In this document: in pieces, positions 54,816 through 63,826 of the stretch | How positions within the stretch are numbered: the stretch's first letter is position 1 | How the letters are laid out: each line of letters starts with the position of its first letter | Notes under the pieces: model-generated | Told to the model about the DNA's origin: nothing | Seen by the model: only the letters and a program-made list of their open reading frames with translations | The model's database searches: none | NCBI GenBank assembly: GCA_963740835.1 | Contig: CAVUFH010000007.1 | Location: 1-64,000, forward strand | Length of the DNA: 64,000 bases | Direction: 5' to 3' | Source of the DNA: CAVUFH01 sp963740835 | GTDB taxonomy: Bacteria > Actinomycetota > Acidimicrobiia > IMCC26256 > PALSA-610 | Program-made: the position numbers and the translations under genes

Positions 54816-56075
54816 TCAGTCGGTGATGCGTTCGACGTCGGCGCCGAGGGTCCGGAGCGTCGCGGGCAGGTCGTGGAAGCCGCGGTCGACATGCTCGCAG
54901 TTGTAGACCGTCGTCTCGCCGTCGGCGGCGAGGCCGGCGAGCACGAGCGCGGCGCCGGCCCGAACGTCGGCCGCGGTGACCGGTGCTCCCGAGAGCCGTT
55001 CGACACCGCGCACGACGGCGTGCCGACCCTCGGTGCGGACGTCGGCACCCATGCGCGCGAGCTCGTCGACGAAGTGAAAGCGACCGTCGTAGATGTTCTC
55101 GGTCACGATCGCACTGCCGTCGGCGACCGCCATGAGCGCGACCGCAGTGGGCATGAAGTCGGTGGCGAACCCGGGATACGGGAGCGTCGCGACGTCGACC
55201 GCGTTGAGTCGCCCCGGGCTCTGCGCCCAGATGCCGTCGGGGGTGGGTGACACACGCATGCCCATCTCGCACAGCTTCATCGCCATGATCTCGAGATGCT
55301 CGAGTCGCGCGCCGAAGAGTTCGACCTCGCCGCCCGCGATGCCGCACGCCATCAGCAGGGTGCCCGCTTCGAGCCGATCGGCCATGATCTCGCTGTCGCA
55401 TGCGATGAGCTCGTCGACACCGTCGATCTCGATCGTGGACGTCCCCGCGCCGACCACTTGCGCACCCATACGATCGAGGAACGCGGCCAGGTCGGTGACC
55501 TCGGGCTCGCGTGCCGCGTTCTCGATCACGGTGCCACCCTTGGCGAGCACGGCCGCGCACATCAGGTTCTCGGTCGCGCCGACACTGGGGAACTCGAGCA
55601 CGTGCCGCGCGCCCGCCAAGCGGTGCGCGTGCGCGTGCACGAACCCGTGCTCGACCTCCACACACGCGCCCATGGCTTCCAACCCGCGGAGATGCATGTC
55701 GACCTTGCGGCTTCCGATGAGATCGCCGCCGGGCAAGGCCACGCGCGCCTCACCGCACCGGGCGATGAGCGGGCCGAGGACGTTGAACGACGCCCGCATC
55801 ATTGAAACGAGCTCGTACGGCGCTTCCGGGCGGAGCTCAGCGGCCGCGTCGATGCGGACTTCGTCTCCGGGCAGCAGCTCGACCGTCGCGCCGACGGCGC
55901 GCAGCAGGTCGGCCATCACCTCGAGGTCGCTGACGACCGGCACGTTGTGGAGCGTTGTGACCCCGGGGGCGAGCAGCGCGGCGGCCATCTGCTTGGTGCC
56001 GGCGTTCTTCGACGCGCCCGAGATCGTGACCTGGCCGTGGAGGGGTCCACGGGCGCGGACTCGGAACGTCGTCAC
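54816..56075 (-). CDS. murA: UDP-N-acetylglucosamine 1-carboxyvinyltransferase, Cys-to-Asp variant
   Basis: 419 residues of the EPSP-synthase-like inside-out barrel. It transfers enolpyruvate from PEP to UDP-GlcNAc, the first step of peptidoglycan synthesis. Landmarks: ISGASKNAGTKQMAAALLAPG (Lys-Asn of the active site), VSMMRASFNVLGPLIARCGEARVALPGGDLIGSRKVDMHL, VVGAGTSTIEIDGV, ACGIAGGEVELFG and IYDGRFHFVDELARMGADVR. The catalytic Cys of GGCxIGxR is Asp here, which is known to make the enzyme insensitive to fosfomycin. GTG 56075 overlaps the enoyl-CoA hydratase stop (GTGA). Confidence 0.93.
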   Translation of the reverse strand: MTTFRVRARGPLHGQVTISGASKNAGTKQMAAALLAPGVTTLHNVPVVSDLEVMADLLRAVGATVELLPGDEVRIDAAAELRPEAPYELVSMMRASFNVLGPLIARCGEARVALPGGDLIGSRKVDMHLRGLEAMGACVEVEHGFVHAHAHRLAGARHVLEFPSVGATENLMCAAVLAKGGTVIENAAREPEVTDLAAFLDRMGAQVVGAGTSTIEIDGVDELIACDSEIMADRLEAGTLLMACGIAGGEVELFGARLEHLEIMAMKLCEMGMRVSPTPDGIWAQSPGRLNAVDVATLPYPGFATDFMPTAVALMAVADGSAIVTENIYDGRFHFVDELARMGADVRTEGRHAVVRGVERLSGAPVTAADVRAGAALVLAGLAADGETTVYNCEHVDRGFHDLPATLRTLGADVERITD

Positions 56076-56887
56076 GAACCCTCGTACTTCGGCGCGCGCT
56101 GCTCCATGAACGCGGTGATCGCTTCGCGCATGTCGTTGGAGCGCAACGCGACCGCTTGGGCTTCGGCTTCGACGATCAGACCTTCGCGGACGGCGAGGTG
56201 GCCCGACGCCGCGACCGCACGCTTCGCACCCTGCACCGCGAGCGGCGGTTGGCCTGCGATCTGACGCGCGAGCGTCTCGACTTCCTTCTCCAGATCGCCT
56301 TCGTCGACGAGTCGTTCGCACAAGCCGATGCGGTACGACTCGTCGGCGTCGATGCGCGCGGCCGTCCAGATCATCTCTTTGGCCTTGCCCGCGCCGACGA
56401 CCCGTGGCAGTCGCTGCGTGCCACCGAGATCCGGGAGGATGCCGTACTTGTGCTCGAGCAGACCGACGCTCGCGCCACGCGCGAACACGCGGATGTCGCA
56501 CGCGAGCGCGAGTTGCAGGCCCGCACCGAGTGCATAGCCGCGTACGGCTGCGATCGTGGGATACCGCGCTTCCTCGAACCAGGTGTAGGAATCCTGCACC
56601 CGCAGGATCCCCGCGACCGACGGGTCGGCGTGGGTGTCGGGCTCGTCCGACGAGAGCACGTCGGAAGCGCCACCGCCGCCGGTGAACACCGACGTGTCGA
56701 TGCCCGACGAGAACGCGCGCCCGTTGCCGATTACGACGAGCGCGCGGACGGTCGGGTCGTCCTTGACCTCCTGCCCGAGCGCGCGCATCTCGTTCCACAT
56801 CTGGACGGTGAAGCTGTTCAGCTTGTCGGGGCGGTTCATCCGCAGCCAGGCGATGTCGCCGTCACGCGTGAACTCGAGCGTCTCCAT
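56072..56887 (-). CDS. Enoyl-CoA hydratase/isomerase family protein
   Basis: 271 residues. Crotonase features are IAWLRMNRPDKLNSFTVQMWNEM, the oxyanion loop AFSSGIDTSVFTGGGG, AVRGYALGAGLQLALACDIRVFA and LLEHKYGILPDLGGTQRLPRVVGAGKAKEMI, with Asp in LPDLGG at the second acid position and His/Lys in place of the first Glu. An isomerase rather than hydratase activity is therefore possible. It overlaps murA by four bases but has no evident link with cell-wall synthesis. Confidence 0.88.
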   Translation of the reverse strand: METLEFTRDGDIAWLRMNRPDKLNSFTVQMWNEMRALGQEVKDDPTVRALVVIGNGRAFSSGIDTSVFTGGGGASDVLSSDEPDTHADPSVAGILRVQDSYTWFEEARYPTIAAVRGYALGAGLQLALACDIRVFARGASVGLLEHKYGILPDLGGTQRLPRVVGAGKAKEMIWTAARIDADESYRIGLCERLVDEGDLEKEVETLARQIAGQPPLAVQGAKRAVAASGHLAVREGLIVEAEAQAVALRSNDMREAITAFMEQRAPKYEGS

Positions 56888-56911
56888 GGCGGACGAGGAT
56901 AGGGCCGCGCC

Positions 56912-57427
56912 CTACGACGAACGGCGAACCGGGGCGAGACCGCAGCCCAGGCACACGACTTCGACGGGCTGACGCAGCCCCGCGACGCTCAGCATCCCCA
57001 CCGGCTCCACGGGCATTCCGGGCGGGGCGAACTCCGCGAGCGAAGGCGTCGCGAAGATCTCGTGCGGTCCGGCGGCGTCCATGAGTCGGGATGCGAGGTT
57101 GACGCAGCCGCCGGTGTAGTCGTCGCCTTCGAGCAGGATCACCGCGCCGCCTGCCATCCCGGCGTGGATGCGCAGCGGCAGTTCGGCGTCGTCGACCAAC
57201 TTCTCGAGCGTGCAGACACCGGCGACAAGTTGCTCGGGTACCACCGACACGAGCATGCAGCCGTCACCCAGCCACTTCGCGATGCGCACGCCGTAGTCGG
57301 TGGCGACGCTGCGCACCGCGGCCCGGAACACCGTGAGCACCCGTACCGATTCGTCGTCGCCGTACTCGTCTCCGAACGACGTGAACCCGGCGAGGTCGAC
57401 GAAGGAGAACCACCGGTCGACGCGCAC
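56912..57427 (-). CDS. Solo class III adenylate/guanylate cyclase domain protein
   Basis: 171 residues and nothing beyond the cyclase homology domain. WFSFVDLAGFTSFGDEYGD has the first metal Asp, VRIAKWLGDGCMLVS the second, LRIHAGMAGGAVILLEGDDYTGGCVNLASRLMDAAGPHEI the Asn/Arg of the transition state. These residues are compatible with an active homodimer. The Lys that reads adenine is not obvious, so substrate or activity is uncertain. GTG 57427; it ends 24 bases before the enoyl-CoA hydratase gene. Confidence 0.82.
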   Translation of the reverse strand: MRVDRWFSFVDLAGFTSFGDEYGDDESVRVLTVFRAAVRSVATDYGVRIAKWLGDGCMLVSVVPEQLVAGVCTLEKLVDDAELPLRIHAGMAGGAVILLEGDDYTGGCVNLASRLMDAAGPHEIFATPSLAEFAPPGMPVEPVGMLSVAGLRQPVEVVCLGCGLAPVRRSS

Positions 57428-57471
57428 GGGCGCAGTCTCCCACGCGACGGGCGCCGATCACGGAACCAGCG

Positions 57472-58113
57472 TCAGGGCAATCCAGTGACGAACGCGACAA
57501 CGCTCGCGGCTGCGACGGCGAGCGCGTCGCCGACCGAGAGTCCGCTCGCCTTCAGCGGCTTGAACCCGTGGTCCGCCGACTCGATCCAGTGCCACTCCGT
57601 GCGGCCCTTGATCGCTCGCGCGTGCGCCAGCAGTTCGTCCGGCGTCCCGAACGCGTCGCGGGTGCCGCTCACGAACAGGCACGGCACAGTGATGCGCGGG
57701 AAGTGCTCGACCCGCAGCGTCTCCGGCTTGCCCGGCGGGTGCAGCGGATAGCCGAGCAGCACGAGCCCGAGCGCAGGTATCGGATCGGTGTCGTCGGCAA
57801 CGACGAGCGAGCAGACGCGGCCGCCCATGGACCGGCCACCCAGCACCAAGCGATCGGGCGGCAACTTCGTGCGGCGGACGAGCTCGGCCGCGGCTTCACG
57901 CACCGCCGCCGCGAGCACCGACGGCCGATCCGGGCTCCGGCGTCCGGCCGCCGTATACGGGAAGTTGAACCGCAGCGACGGGACCTTCGCATCCGCCAGC
58001 GCGTCCGCGACCGTCGTCAGTGCGGCCGCATGCATGTCGGCGCCGGCACCGTGCGCGAGCAACACCGCGCGATCCGCGCCGCGCTTCGGCCCTTGGTACT
58101 CGTACTCGCTCAT
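57472..58113 (-). CDS. TEX30/KANL3-like alpha/beta hydrolase
   Basis: 213 residues. ADRAVLLAHGAGADMHAAALTTVADALAD, LRFNFPYTAAGRRSPDRP, LVLGGRSMGGRVCSLVVAD (nucleophile in GRSMGG), CLFVSGTRDAFGTPDEL (Asp) and WIESADHGFKPL (His) are all in place, matching the dienelactone-hydrolase-like TEX30 family. Activity is unknown. ATG 58113 overlaps the stop of the S9 peptidase gene (ATGA), so both hydrolases are probably made together. Confidence 0.87.
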   Translation of the reverse strand: MSEYEYQGPKRGADRAVLLAHGAGADMHAAALTTVADALADAKVPSLRFNFPYTAAGRRSPDRPSVLAAAVREAAAELVRRTKLPPDRLVLGGRSMGGRVCSLVVADDTDPIPALGLVLLGYPLHPPGKPETLRVEHFPRITVPCLFVSGTRDAFGTPDELLAHARAIKGRTEWHWIESADHGFKPLKASGLSVGDALAVAAASVVAFVTGLP

Positions 58114-59862
58114 CCGAGACCGTGTGTCGTCAGGAACGCATCGATGCGGGCGAGCTCGTCGGCGACCGTCGCGGCGCGACGCCAGCCGTGGCCTTCGCCT
58201 TCGTAGACGTGACGGGAGCCGTTCGTGAGGCGCGCGGCCAGCGCCGCCGATTGCTCAGGCCGCACCGATCGATCATCGCTCCCGTGCAGCAACAACACCG
58301 GCGCGCGGATCTGCGCGGCGACGGTGACGGGCGACCGCTCGCGGTCAGCGCGCGGCCGCTTCCGGCAACGGTCCGACCAGGCGCAGGTGGTAGCCCGATT
58401 CGAACCGATGCGTCGTGGCCGCGAGGTCGAGGAGATCCGCGACGGGATAGAGCGCGATCACGCCTTGGACGAGATCGGGATGCACGGCTGCGACCAGCAA
58501 CGCGGTGAACCCACCCGCGCTGCCACCCATCAGCACGACGCGCGTGGGATCGATACCGAGCTCTTTCACCGCGTACCGGATGCCGGCGCCGACGTCAGCG
58601 ACGTCGCGCTCACCCCATTGCCCGCTCAACGACTGCGCGAACGCGCGGCCGTAGCCCGTCGAGCCGCGGTAGTTCGGTTGCAAGACTGCGAACCCGCGCT
58701 GCAACAACCACTGCACGCGTGCGTTCCAGTCGGCGATGGCCTGACCGGTCGGGCCGCCGTGCAGATGCACGACGAGCGGCGGCCGGACCGCGCCCGGCGG
58801 TCGGTAGAACAGCGCGTGCACCGTCGCGTTGCCGGACTTGTACGTGATCGCGCGCGGCTCGACGAGTGGCGTCGATTCGAAGCCGCCGACCGGGCCGCGC
58901 GCGATCGCGCGCCGGCCGGATCCGTTCGCCGCGAGCATCACGACTTGCGAAGGTGTCACCGCGCCGGAACGCACACACGCGATCCCCTGCTCGCTCCAGT
59001 CGAGGCCGCGGTGCCAGCCCTTCGAGAGCTCCCGCGCGGAACGAGCACCTGGTGTGGCGATCACCAACCGACCGAATCCGTCCTCGTTCCGGCACCACGC
59101 GATCTGGTCGCCGTCGGGCGACCAGGCGTACGAGCGCTGGCCCGGCCCCCACGAGGGTTCGGCATGTTCACGCGACTCGCGCAGCACCGGCTGCGCGTTC
59201 CCACCGTCGCTGTCGGCGGTCCAGATCGTCGGCCAGCCCGCGGCGTCGCTCACGAACGCGAGGCGACTCCCGTCGGGCGCGAACCGAGGCTGCCCCACCG
59301 CGATCGCTTCACCACCGGCGACGTTCTTCGTCGCGCCGTCGGGGCCGCGTACGACGATGCGCGAGCCGTCCCACGGCATGTCCGGGAGATCCCACTCGTG
59401 CCACGCGAGCTGTGCGCCGTCCGGCGACCACACCGGATCCCACGCGTAGTCGGCGTGCGACGCGCGCACCGGCCACGCGCTTCCATCGATCGGCACGATC
59501 GCGATGTCGCACGCGGCATCACGCTCGAGCACGAACGCGACTTCGCCGCGTCTCGACACCGCCGGCGCGGCGGCGCGGCCATCGGAGGCGAGCTCCCGCA
59601 CCAGGCCGCCGCCGGCACGGACGACGACGAGCCGGCCGTCGGCCCCGGCGACGACGAGCGCGTCATCGGTCGCCCAGGCATAGCCCCCACCGACGCCCGC
59701 GTCCGCGGTAACGACAACGGGTGGCGCGCTCCCGTCCGCGGGGGCGACGACGAGATCCGACCGGCCATCCTGTGCCGCGATCCAGGCCAGGTGGGCGCCC
59801 GCCGGCGACCACCGAGGATCGGCGACCGAACCGGAGCGGGCAACCATCGCCGGCGTGATCAC
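58110..59862 (-). CDS. S9-family (prolyl oligopeptidase-like) peptidase, interrupted at a TGA
   Basis: About 584 residues if restored. The N-terminal beta-propeller shows WD/TolB-like blades (DPRWSPAGAHLAWIAAQDG, DPVWSPDGAQLAWHEWD, QPRFAPDGSRLAFVSD), then the hydrolase domain: VVHLHGGPTGQAIADWN, QPNYRGSTGYGRAFAQ and VLMGGSAGGFTALLVAAVHP (Ser in GGSAGG). The first frame stops at a TGA (58347-58345) after PEAAAR; one base on it continues DRERSPVTVAAQIRAPVLLLHGSDDRSVRPEQSAAL with the Asp, and YEGEGHGWRR with the His, to 58110. So the triad is split over two frames. Likely an aminopeptidase; substrate unknown. Confidence 0.82.
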
Positions 59863-59975
59863 GCGCGAAACGCTAGTCGGGCGGGGTTTCTGACGGTTTG
59901 TCCGGTCGCGCGCACCGTGTCGGCGCTGCCACTCGGCTTGCTCCGGGAGTTCGGTTTCGCCATCCTGGGAACTTC

Positions 59976-61301
59976 ATGCCTGGAACCCGCTCAGCCGATC
60001 TCACGCGCCCGAAGCACCTGTCACCGGGGGATCCGCTGCGCATCGCGTTCCTGATCTACCGCGGGAATCCGCACTGCGGCGGGCAGGGTGTGTACAGCCG
60101 CCACCTCACGCGCGAGCTCACCGAGCTCGGGCACACGGTCACCATGTTCGCCGGGCAGCCGTGGCCTGTCGCCGACGCACCGGTGACGCTCGAGCATGTC
60201 GGCGGCCTCGACCTCTATAAGCAGCAGAACCCCTTCCGCGTGCCGTGGCCGTACGAATTCCGCGGTGCGGTCGACCTGCAAGAGTTCGGGATCATGTGCA
60301 CGGCCGGCTATCCCGAGCCGCACGCCTTCAGCCGGCGCGTCTATGAGCGCTTGCGCAACCGCCGCCACGAGTTCGACCTGGTCCACGACAACCAGTGCCT
60401 CGGCACCGGCCTCCTCGGATTCGTGCGCGACGACTGGCCCTTTGTCAACACGCTCCATCATCCGATCACCGTCGACCGCGACCTCGAGCTTGCGCACGCA
60501 ACGAGCCCGTGGCGGCGCTTGACGCTGCGTCGTTGGTACGGCTTCTTGAACATGCAGATGCGGGTCGCGCGTCAGTTGCCGCGCCATCTCACGGTGTCCG
60601 ACAACTCACGCAAGGACATCATCGCCCAGATGGGTGTCGACGCCGACACACTGCACATCGTCCCGGTGGGCGTGGACCAGGTGCAGTTCCGCCCGCTGCC
60701 GCACGTGAAGCGCGTGCCCGGCCGTTTGATGACGACCGCGAGCGCGGATGTGCCGTTGAAGGGTCTCCCCTACCTCATCGAGGCGCTCGCGAAGATCCGC
60801 ACGGAGCGGGACGACGCGCATCTCGTGGTGATCGGGCGGCCGCGCCACAAGAGCGCGGTGCCGGCCCAGATCGAGCGGCTCGGCCTCGGCAACGCGGTCG
60901 AGTTCGTGAGCGGTGTCTCGGACGAGCGCATCGTCGAGCTCTACGCCGAGGCCGAGATCGCGGTGATCCCGTCGCTCTACGAAGGCTTCTCGTTGCCGGC
61001 GGTCGAGGCGATGGCGTGTGCCGTCCCGCTGGTCACCACGACTGGTGGTGCACTGCCGGAAGTCGTCGGTTCGCAAGGTGAGAGCGCGATGCTCGTACCG
61101 CCGGCGGATCCCGACGCCCTCGCCGCGCAGATCGTCGCGGTGCTGAACGACCCGGGTCTGCGCCAGCGGCTCGCCGACGGTGGCCGTCGCCGCGTGCTGG
61201 ACCGCTTCACGTGGCGGCGCACGGCCCAAGGCACCGCCGAGCACTACTACCTGGAGTTGGAGGCGCACGCGCGTCATCGCTTCGACGCCGGGATGCGCTG
61301 A
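59976..61301 (+). CDS. GT4-family glycosyltransferase
   Basis: 441 residues, GT-B fold. IAFLIYRGNPHCGGQGVYSRHLTRELTELGHTVTMFAG is the acceptor-side Rossmann start; LVHDNQCLGTGLLGFV; TASADVPLKGLPYLIEALAKIRTERDDAHLVVIG and VSDERIVELYAEAEIAVIPSLYEGFSLPAVEAMACAVPLVTTTGGALPEVV, with the E-x7-E (EGFSLPAVE) donor site. The retaining GT4 mechanism and sugar are not known. ATG 59976 is preferred. One base separates its stop from the TTG of the methyltransferase; the third gene overlaps in turn, so all three form one operon. Confidence 0.9.
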   Translation: MPGTRSADLTRPKHLSPGDPLRIAFLIYRGNPHCGGQGVYSRHLTRELTELGHTVTMFAGQPWPVADAPVTLEHVGGLDLYKQQNPFRVPWPYEFRGAVDLQEFGIMCTAGYPEPHAFSRRVYERLRNRRHEFDLVHDNQCLGTGLLGFVRDDWPFVNTLHHPITVDRDLELAHATSPWRRLTLRRWYGFLNMQMRVARQLPRHLTVSDNSRKDIIAQMGVDADTLHIVPVGVDQVQFRPLPHVKRVPGRLMTTASADVPLKGLPYLIEALAKIRTERDDAHLVVIGRPRHKSAVPAQIERLGLGNAVEFVSGVSDERIVELYAEAEIAVIPSLYEGFSLPAVEAMACAVPLVTTTGGALPEVVGSQGESAMLVPPADPDALAAQIVAVLNDPGLRQRLADGGRRRVLDRFTWRRTAQGTAEHYYLELEAHARHRFDAGMR

Positions 61302-61302
61302 G

Positions 61303-62052
61303 TTGCTGACCGTAGACTTCGATCGGCTCGGGCTCGTTCGCGGGGAGCGGTTCCTCGATCTCGGTGCCGGCCGCGGTCGTCACCTCTTCGAGGGCATGCG
61401 CCGCGGCGCGCAGGTCACCGCACTCGACTACTCCGCCGCCGACCTCAAGGACGCCGTCGCCGTGGCCGGCGCGATGCTCGCCGGCAACGAAGTCACCGAA
61501 GCCGTGTGGTCCGGGGCCGTCAACGGCGACGCGCTCCAACTGCCGTTCACGGACAACACGTTCGACCGCATCGTCGTGTCCGAAGTGCTCGAGCACATCT
61601 GGGACGACGAGCGCGCGATCACCGAAGTGGTGCGCGTGTTGCGGCCGGGCGGGCGCATGGCCGCGACCGTCCCGACCCGCTGGCCGGAACGGGTTTCGTG
61701 GGCACTCAACGCCGATTACCACGACACACCGGGTGGCCACGTCCGCATCTACCGCCAGCATGACCTCGAGCAGAAACTCGAGCGCGCCGGCCTCTTTCTG
61801 CGCGGTTCGCACCACGCGCACGCGCTGCACTCGCCGTACTGGTGGCTGAAGTGCGCGTACGGCCTCGACAACACCGAGGCCGCGCCCGTGAAGCGCTACC
61901 ACGAGTTCCTCTGCTACGTGATCGAACACAACCCGCGCTGGGCGGCGCGCACCGAACGGGCGTTGAATCCCGTCCTCGGTAAGAGCCTCGTCGTGTACGG
62001 CGAGAAGGTGCCGGCGACAATGGCCAAATGGGGAAAGCGCAGCCTTGATTGA
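61303..62052 (+). CDS. Class I SAM-dependent methyltransferase
   Basis: 249 residues. SAM-binding motif I is GERFLDLGAGRGRHLFEGMRRGAQVTALDYS, motif II/III NGDALQLPFTDNTFDRIVVSEVLEHIWDDERAITEVVRVLRPGGRMAATVP. The C-terminal part (RWPERVSWALNADYHDTPGGHVRIYRQHDLEQKLERAGLF) is of the UbiE/sugar-methyltransferase type. TTG 61303, one base after the glycosyltransferase stop, is the start; no separate ribosome site is needed if coupled. It likely methylates the product of the GT4 enzyme. Confidence 0.86.
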   Translation: MLTVDFDRLGLVRGERFLDLGAGRGRHLFEGMRRGAQVTALDYSAADLKDAVAVAGAMLAGNEVTEAVWSGAVNGDALQLPFTDNTFDRIVVSEVLEHIWDDERAITEVVRVLRPGGRMAATVPTRWPERVSWALNADYHDTPGGHVRIYRQHDLEQKLERAGLFLRGSHHAHALHSPYWWLKCAYGLDNTEAAPVKRYHEFLCYVIEHNPRWAARTERALNPVLGKSLVVYGEKVPATMAKWGKRSLD

Positions 62053-63178
62053 CGCAAGCGAAGACTTCTATCCCGAGGTGCCCGGCACGATTTCGCGCGC
62101 ACAGGTCGCGCAGACGGTCGACGCGATCGCGGCGATGCAACACTCCGATGGAAACATCCCCTGGGTGGAGGGCGGCCACACCGATCCGTGGAACCTGGTC
62201 GAAGCCGCGATGGCGCTCGACGTCGGCCGGCGGTTCGACGCGGCGGCACGCGCGTACACGTGGCTGGCCCGCATGCAGCGGTTCGACGGTTCGTGGCACG
62301 CGTACTACCAAGGCGACGACATCAAGGAGCACACGCTCGATACGAACGTGACGTGCTACGTCGCGAACGGCGTGTGGCACCACTACTTGCACACACGCGA
62401 CTCCGGTTTCCTCGAGGAGCTGTTCCCGGTTGTCGAGCGCGCGATCGACTTCGCTCTCGACAACCAGCACTCGACCGGTGAGATCGAGTGGGACGCGGAC
62501 CCCGAACGTACTGACGGCAAGGGCGCGCTGCTGACCGGCTCGTCGAGCATCTACTCGTCGCTGCGCTGCGCGATCGCCGCGGCCGAACGACTGGGTCGCG
62601 AGCGCCCCGACTGGGAGCTCTCGCTCGGTTCGCTCGCCATCGCCATCGCGCACCGGCCTGAGCGCTTCCTCGACAAGGAACGCTGGGCCATGGACTGGTA
62701 CTACCCGATTCTCGGCGGCGTGCTGCGCGGTAACGCAGCCGAGGCGCGCATCGCGTCGAAATGGGACACGTTCGTCGCGCCGGGGCGCGGCGTGCGCTGC
62801 GTCTCGGATCAGCCGTGGGTCACCGCGGCCGAGACGTGCGAGCTCGTGATGGCCCTCGACGCGATCGGGCTGCACGACCGTGCGCACCAGCTCTTCCGGT
62901 GGGTGCAGTTCCTGCGCCACGACGACGGTTCGTACTGGACCGGCATGAACTTCGCCGGCGACCGGTTCGACGATTTGGGCGAGTACTACACAGCCGAGCA
63001 GCCGACGTGGAACAGCGCGTCGATCGTGCTCGCGGCGAACGCGCTCGGCGGTACCGGTCCGACGTCGGGCCTGTTCCGCGGCGAGGGTCTCCCCGCCGGC
63101 CTCACGGCCGAGGAGCTGATCGAGGCGGGCGCGGAGATCGAGTCCGACCGCGACGGGTCCCGTCGCACCGGTCGCTGA
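62045..63178 (+). CDS. Alpha/alpha-toroid protein (prenyltransferase/squalene-cyclase-like fold)
   Basis: 377 residues. Repeated units of the kind DGNIPWVEGGHTDPWNLVEAAMALDVGRRF, ARMQRFDGSWHAYYQGDDIKEHTLDTNVTCYVANGVWHHYLHTRD, and RHDDGSYWTGMNFAGDRFDD...WNSASIVLAANAL indicate an alpha/alpha barrel with QW-like turns. Neither a DxDD motif nor a prenyl-pyrophosphate site is seen, so terpene cyclisation is unlikely; a glycan-processing (hydrolase or epimerase) or structural role is more plausible. TTG 62045 overlaps the methyltransferase stop by eight bases. I do not recognise an assigned function. Confidence 0.78.
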   Translation: MIDASEDFYPEVPGTISRAQVAQTVDAIAAMQHSDGNIPWVEGGHTDPWNLVEAAMALDVGRRFDAAARAYTWLARMQRFDGSWHAYYQGDDIKEHTLDTNVTCYVANGVWHHYLHTRDSGFLEELFPVVERAIDFALDNQHSTGEIEWDADPERTDGKGALLTGSSSIYSSLRCAIAAAERLGRERPDWELSLGSLAIAIAHRPERFLDKERWAMDWYYPILGGVLRGNAAEARIASKWDTFVAPGRGVRCVSDQPWVTAAETCELVMALDAIGLHDRAHQLFRWVQFLRHDDGSYWTGMNFAGDRFDDLGEYYTAEQPTWNSASIVLAANALGGTGPTSGLFRGEGLPAGLTAEELIEAGAEIESDRDGSRRTGR

Positions 63179-63206
63179 CCCCCATCCCTCGCCAACCGCG
63201 CCGAAC

Positions 63207-63818
63207 TCACGCGCGCAACACGCGGAGGGATCCGGTCGTCGACGAGGGAGTGAAGCCGTCGGCAACCGCGCGTTGCCACACCTCGAACGGTGCCTGACCG
63301 CCCTCGGCGGGATCTTCGAAGACGTCGTGGAACACGAGCAGGCCACCGGGAACGACGTTCGCGGCCCAGCCCTCGTAGTCGGCCACTGCGACATCGAGCG
63401 CGTGGCCGCCGTCGATGAACAGCAATCCGAGCGGCGTGCGCCACGCGCGCGCGACCGGTACCGAACGGCCAACGACAGCAACAACCACGTCCTCGAGTCC
63501 GGCGCGTTCGATCGTGCGCCGGAAGAATGGCAGCGTGTCCATGCGGCCGGTTGCGGGATCGACGACGTCGGCGTCGTGGTGCTCCCACCCCAACTGGTTC
63601 TCCTCGGACCCGCGATGGTGGTCGACCGTGAACAGCACCGTGCCGGCCTCGCGCGCGGCCGCACCGAGGTACACGGCCGACTTGCCGCAGTACGTCCCGA
63701 TCTCCAACAGCGGCCCGACGGGTCCAGCTTTCAACCCGGCTTCGTACAGCGCCATGCCCTCGTCGTCGGGCATGAAGCCCTTCGCGGCGCTCGCCGCGTC
63801 GAGCAGGTTCGGATCCAT
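63207..63818 (-). CDS. Class I SAM-dependent methyltransferase (MdmC/cephalosporin-hydroxylase-like)
   Basis: 203 residues. PLLEIGTYCGKSAVYLGAAAREAGTVLFTVDHHRGSEENQLGW, LLFIDGGHALDVAVADYEGWAANVVPGGLLVFHDVFEDP match the small-molecule/rhamnosyl O-methyltransferase branch of the Rossmann methyltransferases. No HxD hydroxylase chemistry is evident. ATG 63818 fits; the same frame runs open to the right edge because it joins the end of the upstream gene. It is convergent with the toroid gene, 28 bases apart. Confidence 0.82.
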   Translation of the reverse strand: MDPNLLDAASAAKGFMPDDEGMALYEAGLKAGPVGPLLEIGTYCGKSAVYLGAAAREAGTVLFTVDHHRGSEENQLGWEHHDADVVDPATGRMDTLPFFRRTIERAGLEDVVVAVVGRSVPVARAWRTPLGLLFIDGGHALDVAVADYEGWAANVVPGGLLVFHDVFEDPAEGGQAPFEVWQRAVADGFTPSSTTGSLRVLRA

Positions 63819-63826
63819 GCTCGGCG

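Noticed and set aside
54739..55665. Extended open frame upstream of the VOC gene
   Set aside because: It lies in the shadow of murA, is Arg/Gly-rich, and a good TTG with ribosome site exists at 54738.
62045..63178. Terpene or squalene cyclase
   Set aside because: The toroid fold is visible, but DxDD and diphosphate-binding motifs are absent and no isoprenoid genes are adjacent.
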